Part shown: one piece after another, positions 9,501-15,835 of the stretch | How the letters are laid out: the number at the start of each line of letters is the position of its first letter | How positions within the stretch are numbered: position 1 is the stretch's first letter | Assembly (NCBI GenBank): GCA_027604005.1 | Contig: JADGJT010000428.1 | Location: forward strand, 1 to 15,835 | Direction of reading: 5' to 3' | DNA: 15,835 nt | From: Dinochytrium kinnereticum | Lineage: Eukaryota > Chytridiomycota > Chytridiomycetes > Chytridiales > Chytridiaceae | The notes under the pieces: model-generated | Databases searched by the model: none | The model's input: only the letters and a program-made list of their open reading frames with translations | Told to the model about the DNA's origin: nothing | Position numbers and translations under genes: made by a program

Positions 9501-11237
9501 CGGCAAAGATGTGAAGAAACAAGTTATCAATATTCGTATCCACAGAAAACATGTGAATCTGCCCAGAGAGAGCCTCTTGAAGGTAAGAGATAAAAATTGG
9601 CATGGTATTGAGCTGATCTAGAAGTGCCAAGTAGTCGTCCTCATCCAAAATCGTTGCCTTCAATGGCGACAATTCCTCTTCAATGTCATCCTCATCGATA
9701 ACTATCCAATCGAGGTCCTCAAGCAACTTTAAGCTATCGCGAATTTGGGCAATCTCGAATTCCTTCACCTTCAGCGCCTGCTCTATTTCTTCTATCGGGC
9801 TCAGTACTGCGTGAAGAACAGTCAGATAGTGCGATAGATAGATTTCCGTCCATGGGCGAGGAAGGGGCCATTGAATGAAGCTCGCTCCCCAGCGGCCTAT
9901 CCCCTCGGTCCGGAGGTAGTGCAGCAAGATATATCTCTGATCCTCCAATGAAGCTCGGCTCAAGAAAGCAGACAATAGGTGTGTAATCCATCCACGAACA
10001 TCTTTCACGAAGGGGGTTGCGCAAACGTCCGCAGCATCTTTGCCGTTCTCTTCCTCGGTTGTGCGATAAAACGACTTCCTCTCAAAAAAGAAAAGAATAT
10101 CAATGAAATGCTTCAAAGCATCGCTGTCTGCAACCTCTAACGACATCTTCTTCTTGAACCTTGCCTCGGCTTCTTCACTCGCAATGGAGCTCAGAAATTC
10201 ATCAATGTGATTCTGTATCCAAAGCCTTATGAGCTTGCCCTTAAACAAATTCGTTTTGCTCTGCGAAAAGGTCTCATGGCGAATGGATGCCAGCACCGCG
10301 TCGAGCTCACTCAATTCCGCCTCATTGAGAACGCTGACCTCGGAGTTAAAAATATGTCGAACTTTGATGCTGTCCAGGCATCGATCCTCCGCATGACTGG
10401 AAATCTTCCGTAGAGTCCAGACCTTGATGGCCAACGACGACGCGGTCGACAAAAGCACTTGTAGCCTGACCTTTGATCGGCTGGATTCACGTAACGCCTG
10501 CTCGTACTCCTTGACACGATCGAAGAAGATATCGCCCATGGGGAAGTTTGAGGAAGTGCCCCGAAATTCCTCCACAAGATGAGCATGTGTTGCAAGCTGC
10601 GTGTTCACGTATACGGCAGAGAGCAGCTCTTCGGGAAGCCCTTCGATAATGACGAGAGGGGACATTAGCTCCTCTTCGATTTTAAGTCCATCGAAATGCC
10701 CTTCGACATCATTCAAATCCTCCTCCCAAACGAGTGCAGGCGGAGCAGTTGGCTCAACAGGGTAAGTCAACTGTCTGGGTACGAATGAGTGAACGTCCCA
10801 GCCGAAATCGATGCCATTGCTATGAGATACCATCGGCAAAAGCTCTGGATAATCGAGAGGCTGTGGGGTGGCCATGGCTTCGGCAAGCTCGTTCTCAAGT
10901 AGAGCAGTAGAGTACATGGTCTCCACCGGCCCCAATACATTGGTACCAAGGGAGAGGTTTGAGACATCAAACTGGTCCGACGTCTTCAACCAAGAAAGTT
11001 CAATGGTCAATTACTCTATAAATGCCGATTGCTCACCTGCTCACTCTCGCGTGCGATGATAGAGGTGTTGATGGTTGGAAGAGGTGCCTCTTCTTCGGAC
11101 ACAGGACTTTTCAACGAAAGCGAGTCCACTTCGGGGGATTGCGAGGATGATACTGTTGCGCTTTCGGTCGCATTCTCCGCCTGTTTCTTCTTCCTCTTCA
11201 CAGGCACCTTCTTGTGCTTGACCAGCTGAGCCTCCAT
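3545..11237 (-). CDS. EPG5: EPG5 (ectopic P-granules 5) autophagy tether
   Basis: EPG5 is a RAB7 effector on late endosomes and lysosomes that captures LC3-bearing autophagosomes and promotes SNARE-driven fusion. Exons on the minus strand: 11237-11037, 10983-8336, 8288-7223, 7183-3545, giving 2517 residues (human about 2579). Recognition rests on collinear stretches matching recalled animal EPG5: GRWGASFIQW, a W-hydrophobic LIR segment (residues 493-496), FNEWCW at exon 2/3, CNGAAVISF (about 1540), PDDDIVL, VVPELEAESFIRHCLS (about 2285) and LGFGPKSRLSAEFRFFSRA (about 2410). The protein is mostly alpha-helical with no membrane segment. The N-terminus is basic (KHKKVPVKRKKK), then acidic and disordered. 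The start at 11237 is preferred over an upstream in-frame Met at 11264 followed by an AT-rich hydrophobic run. Only three introns (53, 47, 39 nt) interrupt 7.5 kb of coding sequence. Intron 2 is discussed under findings. Confidence 0.92.
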
Positions 11238-11355
11238 CACGGAGGAAATAATAATAAAAATCAATTACTTTCAAATATCAAAAGTGAAATTCCATTTCTG
11301 TTGGCTTTTGGGATTTGGTCTCCGCATGGTCCTGATACTATTATTATTACAGTGA
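11238..11355 (-). promoter_or_regulatory. Tandem intergenic spacer: end of SUMO-like gene, promoter of EPG5
   Basis: These 118 bp separate the stop of the upstream minus-strand gene (11358-11356) from the EPG5 start (11237). They must hold the 3' end of one gene and the promoter of the next. It contains ATT/AAT triplet runs on both sides (11250-11256 and 11340-11348). I see no canonical AATAAA in the minus orientation and no clear TATA box. Confidence 0.5.
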
Positions 11356-12609
11356 TTATTTCGCAGCATGCCGGACTTCGAGCAGGTCACCGTCCTCTAC
11401 GTCCAGGTCGGATACCAAAGAGTCAGCGCTGAGCATCGACCCATCAAAATGCAGCTTGAGCTTTGCAGGCGACAGACCACGGGATTTGGCAAAGGATTCG
11501 ATTAGGTGTGCCACGGTAGTTGTCGCCTTCAACAACAATGGAAGAGATTAGGATGTTAGGCAATTAAGACAGAAGCAGCCAAAAATTACATGAACTTTAA
11601 GCTTGAGTGGCTCTCCATCTTTATCCTTAAGCTTAACATGAATTGACGATGGTGCAACAGGTGGAGGCTCCTCGACAACTTCCTCTTCCTGCGTCAGATC
11701 CAGCAGACGCTTCGCATGCTCCTCCTTTTTCTCCCGCTGAAGCTTCTCGAAATGTATCCTAAAGTATGCATCTTTAAAAACTTAGTACGTACGCCACTAC
11801 CACAAATCACCTATCGTAAGAACCTTGTCCGAAGATATGCTTGCAGGTGTTGTAAACGTGGATATTTCCACCTCCCTATACGCCAGCATGATACTACCGG
11901 GTTCGCAATTGTAGGACGTCTGGGCTAAGAGCTGAAGTATCATTTCAAAGGTGTCCTTATCGTTAATCAAAAACTTGACTCGACTTGGGGAATGATTGTG
12001 AATATGAACGTTGACGATGACTTCAATGTTTGGCGGGGCAAAGGGGGCTTGGGTTGTTGATGTCGATGTGCTGTGTGAGCTGCTGGATGATGAGTTGTGG
12101 TCGGAGTTTGCAGAGGTCCAGTTTTCCAACCCGTCGCTGGCGAGTTGATTCCTGTTTCGACGAAAGCCGTCAGGCGACAGTTTCAATCAAAAGGCATGTC
12201 TTCACCTCAAAGCAATGACTTCTGGAGCCAAGCTATACGCAACTGGCGGAGGAGTAGGTGACCTATCCACGTCATGAGCCTCTTCCGAGCCCCCAGCCAT
12301 TCCTGTATTCTCTTCTTCGACGTTATCCTCCTCAGATTCGCTCTCGCTGCAAGGTTTGGCTTCTTAGCAAACTCGAAAGCCGAATAGGATACTCAACAGG
12401 TCAGAGTCAAAGATGGGGAGTTTTGACGAAATCTCCTCATCCGTCGGCCGAGCGGAAACCTCCTTGGGTGGAGCTTTCCGGGTTACCAACTGCCTCAGTG
12501 GTCGTTTTTTATTCGAGAGATTGAATATCTCATCATCGTCGTCATCCGAAGACGATGTTGTCAACATTTTTCTCTTTTTGGGAGGGGAGGGATGGAGAGC
12601 GTTTTGCAT
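11356..12609 (-). CDS. NFATC2IP: Rad60/Esc2/NIP45-family protein with two SUMO-like domains
   Basis: Members of this family carry SUMO-like domains that contact Ubc9 or SUMO enzymes and support recombination repair and genome stability in the nucleus. Exons on the minus strand: 12609-12398, 12346-12206, 12151-11811, 11771-11590, 11526-11356, giving 348 residues. PPKKRK near residue 9 resembles a nuclear localisation signal and is followed by an acidic Ser/Asp tract; Ser/Thr-rich linkers follow (about 137-151). SUMO-like domain 1 is about 159-240. A charged helical linker (EKLQREKKEEHAKRLL) leads to domain 2, about 273-345, with KLKLHFDGSMLSADSLVSDL and DGDLLEV typical of the family. It ends RHAAK with no Gly-Gly, so it is not a conjugated modifier. 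The intron at 11810-11772 has an alternative (11804-11760) that also keeps frame; I prefer the first because it gives a better end to domain 1. The start could also be the Met at 12567, but that would lose the localisation signal. Confidence 0.83.
12592..12609. promoter_or_regulatory. Overlapping head-to-head start codons, compact bidirectional promoter
   Basis: The TELO2 ATG (12592-12594, +) and the SUMO-like gene's ATG (12609-12607, -) lie within the same 18 bp, ATGGAGAGCGTTTTGCAT. If both starts are used, each gene's promoter and leader lie inside the other gene's coding exon. The alternative minus start at 12567 would leave a 24-bp gap instead. Confidence 0.55.
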
Positions 12610-15600
12610 GCACTCAAAAATGGTGACAAGATTCAGGACGTGAAGATAGCCTTGATGGAGGCCCAGGCCTTCCTACTTCGAAATCAGCTGGTTATAAGCG
12701 AGCTCATGGATGCTGAATCTGGACGGTTGAGCCTCACAGACGACGTGGAGGCGTTGAAGGGCTCGGTTCATTTCTTCGGCTTTGTGTGGTCGGATCTGAC
12801 AACACTCCGAGCAACCTTCAATTCTCAACACTTGGCCCGCCTTCAGACCATCCTGCTCAAGGTCATAAGTAGCAAATGGCTCCCATTATTTTCCAACAAG
12901 GAGCGGGCTCTCCTGTTCGACGAGTTCTTCGTAGGAAAGGATGTCAACCCTATCATATCCCTGGACTCTCTATCGAGCTTTCTACCATATGCATCGCATG
13001 CTTTTCAAATTGAAAGAGTCGAAAAAATCCTTCAGACCCTTTTCGACCGATTTCCTGTTGCTGAGATTCTGGAGAGTTTGGCCTGTGGGTCAACGGCTAA
13101 GAATTTCCGCAATTGGGATAAATACATTTCCCTTGTCTCGACTCTTCCCTCTAGAATGTCGAATGCGACTAAAGGTTCACCAAAAAGGTTCTTTCAATCA
13201 GAGTAAGTCACGCAAGACCAACTTATTTTGATGTTGTTCTTTAAAACGTTTCCAGGAATTTTGTTCGCATGCTTGTTGGTCAGGTCGGAAAATTACAAAG
13301 CTCAACACATGGTAATGAGCAACAAGAAAGGGTATTCACGAATTAATTTTCTTTTATAGATCACGGGAAGAATATTGCCATGTTGCTATCTAGACTTATT
13401 CGAAACGGTTATGGGGGTAACATGAATTAGTTTACTGAAATGATTCTTACAAAATCGGATATAGCTTTCGTTTCAGAGGAAATGGCAGAGTCTTTTCTTG
13501 CTGATTCAGAAGTTTTAAACGCAAAGCCACCTTCATGGAAAAGCGTGTGGGAAAACTTATCAACATCCGACGCTGAATCGGTTCTTTATCCTAACCTATG
13601 TGGGTACAGATTCAAGAATTATAGTCCGTTATTCATCAAGATCATGATTTTTTTTTTAAAAAAAAAAACAACAACAACCATAATAGCAAAGCCAATGCCA
13701 TTCCACCGAGGCAACTTTATTATCGACTTTCTAGGAATGGACGTTATTAGAGACAACTCTGCCGTTCACCATGTCCTCAGCGTAGTTTTTCTTCTTAAAC
13801 GAAACCTTCCCATGTGGTCCCTAAAATCCCTAATTGCTATTTATTTCAATTTTCAAGATCCTCACCGTAAGTTCACTTTGCATGGGGATGTACTAATCGT
13901 CCCTTTTCTTCAAGCACTTTCACCATTGTCAATTACTCGCCGTCTCCTAAGCGTATGGGCAAGCCCATATTTTGCATCCAACTCAGATGAGCCCCGTTTC
14001 AAATGTGAGAGCAAGTTGACTGAAAGATTTTTCATTTTACTCTTTTCTGTTTGGGTTGATCTGTCATTGACAATCAAAACAAGACATCCACTTTGCTATT
14101 ATGCTGTGCATATCTCGGCTGGATGATTCTGGAGTTTCAAAACTTCAGAGCGACACCATGCAAGGTGTTCAGCATTATCTGGAGCTGACCGTTCCGATGC
14201 GAAGGAATTATGGGCTGGTACGTTACCTTTTTTTAGATTTCTCTGAACGAATGAATCGGCAACTAATCCGTTATCTTGCGTCACAAAAAGGTGATCACCG
14301 AAACCATTTTCAACAGATGCACTCCCTCTGAACCCTTATCGTTTGAGTTAGTTGAGGACGAGGAGTTACTCGTTCTTCGTCGCTTGGGTTCTCAAGAAAA
14401 GGCTGAGGACATTTTGGTACCACTGACTCCAAAGCTTCACCTCAAAGATGAGACAAATGAAAAAGGTTTGCAACAGGACTTCAATGTATACTTCAACCAA
14501 TTCATATCCATTAGATCAGGGGCAGGACAATTATTTCGAAAATTTCGATGATGAAGAAGACCCAGATATGCCAGCAGTGAGACCCGTAGGCGGTAATGAT
14601 TTTTTTTTTCTTTTTTTTTTCGTTGTTTCACCCCCTCTTATAATGATATAAGATTCGGATGACGATGAGAGCGATGATGAGGAGTTGCAACCGCTTCAAC
14701 CCCCTGGATTTGATGACAGGCCAAATGTCAAAAAACCAGTGTGCGTACTCTTCTCTCATTTTTTTTTTCTTTCCCCCCCGCCCCCCCTTTTCAGCAGCTT
14801 AATCGCCTCGACCCTTTTAAAGGTATATCGGGGAGTGCATCGACCTTTTAAAAGAGGATAATCCGGACTCGACGGAACTGGTTTTGCAGACCCTACCATC
14901 CATACTCGCAGTGTCCGAGCCACGGGATATTGGTATAACCCTCCTTACCTTCCCCTCTCCCCCTCCTTTTTTCTACCTCTCGATATATCACTGCCCTCTG
15001 ATCTCAGAATACCAAAAAAAAAACAAAAAAAAACAAAACAAAAAAACAATGGTATTTCCCACCTTTAACGTTCCCTCTTCCTCCATAAAGCCGAGAATTC
15101 GACCGAAATTTTCCGCCGCATCTTCCAAGTGACAGAATCTTCTCACATTACCAATTTTGAAACCCTTCGACACAGCTCCTTGCTCGCCATTTGCTCAACC
15201 TGTCCTTCATTGGTTTCAAGGTGATTTTCAAAGGACTCTAATGTAACCTGATGCGTCCTTCCTTTTTTTATTAGCTACATCCTACAGGAGGTCCCGTCCA
15301 CCAGCTACAATATCAGTCAGCGGGTAGAGCTGTTAAACCTTATCGCGTTGGTCTCTGTCAAGCTTGGCGTTGATGTGAAGGTGAGTTTTGTGATATCGGT
15401 GATGACGTTTTGACTCTTTTTTTCGTTCAGGACGGTCGACCCCCAGAATCAAAGTGGAGTGTTGTGACGATGGATCATGTGGGGATGGAGAGAAGGAAAG
15501 CGCATTTTGGGACATGGAGGGCTGGAATTTTTTATGGGATTTTGAAGATGTCTGTGGATGCGTGAGTTCAAGTCCCCTCATGTTTCACAATTTGCTTTGT

Positions 15601-15821
15601 TTTGGTTTCTACTTCTTTTCCTCTTCTTCTTTTCTCAACTCTCGAGTGTTTTTTTATTTCTCATGGCAATTATTTGCATTTTCCCGCCTTTTTTTTTTAA
15701 CAACGGGGCGGCGGTTGGGTGTGTGTGGGGGGGTGGAAAAGTCAAACCAAACTGCATCTCAAAGACGACACTGTCATGGCCCAAATCCTATCAACCCTTG
15801 GAATATTGCTGAGAACCGCAA
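12592..15821 (+). CDS. TELO2: TELO2 / Tel2, TTT-complex scaffold (3' end outside the window)
   Basis: TELO2 with TTI1 and TTI2 recruits HSP90-R2TP to fold PIKK kinases (ATM, ATR, DNA-PKcs, mTOR, SMG1). Exons: 12592-13202, 13256-13311, 13360-13416, 13477-13599, 13687-13866, 13915-14004, 14084-14217, 14291-14465, 14515-14592, 14653-14740, 14823-14932, 15091-15220, 15275-15380, 15431-15561, 15742-15821. These give 716 codons in continuous frame; the last donor (GTGAGT at 15822) leads off the edge, and about 100 residues should remain (human is 837). The architecture fits: an N-terminal helical-repeat domain (ALCISR-like core near residue 380), an acidic linker (about 485-520) with DSDDDE, then the C-terminal repeat domain beginning KKPVYIGECIDLL, matching human APAYVRDCVEAL. 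Segments LGMDVIRDN..FLLKRNLPMWSLKSL and NYGLVITETIF also match. The intron at 13600-13686 is my least certain junction. Confidence 0.9.
13648..13680 (+). repeat. T10-A11 tract and (CAA) run within a TELO2 intron
   Basis: Ten T are followed by eleven A and then ACA/CAA units. The T and A runs are self-complementary and can form a hairpin in RNA or a cruciform in DNA. It lies inside the intron called at 13600-13686. Read through, it would encode a Lys/Thr run with no counterpart in TELO2, which supports its being intronic. Confidence 0.6.
15012..15050 (+). repeat. Interrupted poly(A) tract in a 158-nt TELO2 intron
   Basis: The tract is A10-C-A9-C-A4-C-A7-C-A2, lying between a pyrimidine-rich stretch ending CTCAG (15002-15006) and the acceptor CCATAAAG (ends 15090). 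This intron is about three times the usual length here. The layout suggests an A-rich expansion or insertion behind an older acceptor, but there are no target-site duplications that I can see. Confidence 0.5.
15705..15736 (+). repeat. G-rich tract, possible G-quadruplex, before a TELO2 acceptor
   Basis: G runs lie at 15705-15708, 15717-15719 and 15727-15733, with GG pairs between and after. They end five bases before the acceptor AAAAG|T (15741/15742). The expected pyrimidine run and a TTTTAAC-like branch site lie upstream at about 15690-15701. Confidence 0.5.
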
Positions 15822-15835
15822 GTGAGTATCCATTC

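Noticed and set aside
11356..11526. The C-terminal domain as a free SUMO or ubiquitin gene
   Set aside because: There is no Gly-Gly terminus, and the domain is joined in frame to a second SUMO-like domain and a long acidic N-terminus, as in Rad60/NIP45 proteins.
11760..11804. Alternative intron 11804-11760 in the SUMO-like-domain gene
   Set aside because: It also keeps frame and has a good acceptor (CTTTAG). The chosen intron (11810-11772) places the branch site TACTAAG at a usual distance from its acceptor and gives a more family-like end to domain 1. Only RNA can settle it.
13440..14126. A single 228-residue plus-strand gene
   Set aside because: It is TELO2 sequence read through two stopless introns (13600-13686 and 13867-13914) and into a third (14005-14083). 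Its ATG lies inside the intron 13417-13476.
14823..14932. Use of the acceptor TTTTCAG near 14796 for the TELO2 exon starting at 14823
   Set aside because: It would bring an in-frame TAA just before the conserved YIGECIDLL segment. The later acceptor TTTAAAG (ends 14822) keeps frame.
1..15835. Search for tRNA or rRNA genes, CRISPR arrays, transposase or reverse-transcriptase frames and long repeats
   Set aside because: None was seen by eye on either strand. The repeats present are homopolymers within introns and the short hexamer cluster at 401-512.

Overview
This is a gene-dense piece of a nuclear eukaryotic genome. The open reading frames join only if short GT-AG introns are removed. The 33 introns I could place completely are mostly 36-90 nt, and several carry a clear CTAA-type branch site just before the acceptor. 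Gene spacing is tens to a few hundred bases. The gene set (20S proteasome beta subunits, EPG5, a Rad60/NIP45-type SUMO-like-domain protein, TELO2) fits an opisthokont, either a zoosporic-fungus-like lineage or an animal or holozoan with a reduced genome. I cannot name the species. All family calls rest on recalled family sequences, not on a search.

Layout. Bases 1-1182 hold little that is secure: an open acidic reading frame at the left edge (1-135, +), about 520 bases with no gene but five copies of one hexamer (401-512), and a possible minus-strand exon (662-863) of unknown family. Bases 1183-2385 (-) encode proteasome beta5 in eight exons. Bases 2436-3380 (+) encode proteasome beta6 in six exons. 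The two start codons are 50 bp apart, so the pair shares one bidirectional promoter. Beta6 converges on a very large minus-strand gene (3545-11237), the EPG5 autophagy tether: four exons, 2517 residues, full length. A minus-strand gene (11356-12609) follows, encoding a 348-residue protein with two SUMO-like domains. Its start overlaps, head to head, the start of TELO2 (12592 onward, +), which runs off the right edge after 15 exons and 716 codons.

Functions. The genes do not form an operon, but they share themes. Beta5 and beta6 are neighbours in function (20S core). EPG5 drives autophagosome-lysosome fusion, the other main degradation route. TELO2 is part of the TTT complex, which works with HSP90-R2TP to mature PIKK kinases (ATM, ATR, mTOR, SMG1), and Rad60/NIP45 proteins act in SUMO-dependent genome stability.

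The points most worth a second look are: a duplicated-looking motif either side of EPG5 intron 2, which may record the birth of that intron; one retained and one apparently lost LC3-interacting motif in EPG5; an exactly in-register 18-bp overlap of two start codons; frame-preserving introns without stops that look like coding sequence; and an intron in TELO2 whose acceptor is preceded by a G-rich, possible quadruplex tract instead of pyrimidines.
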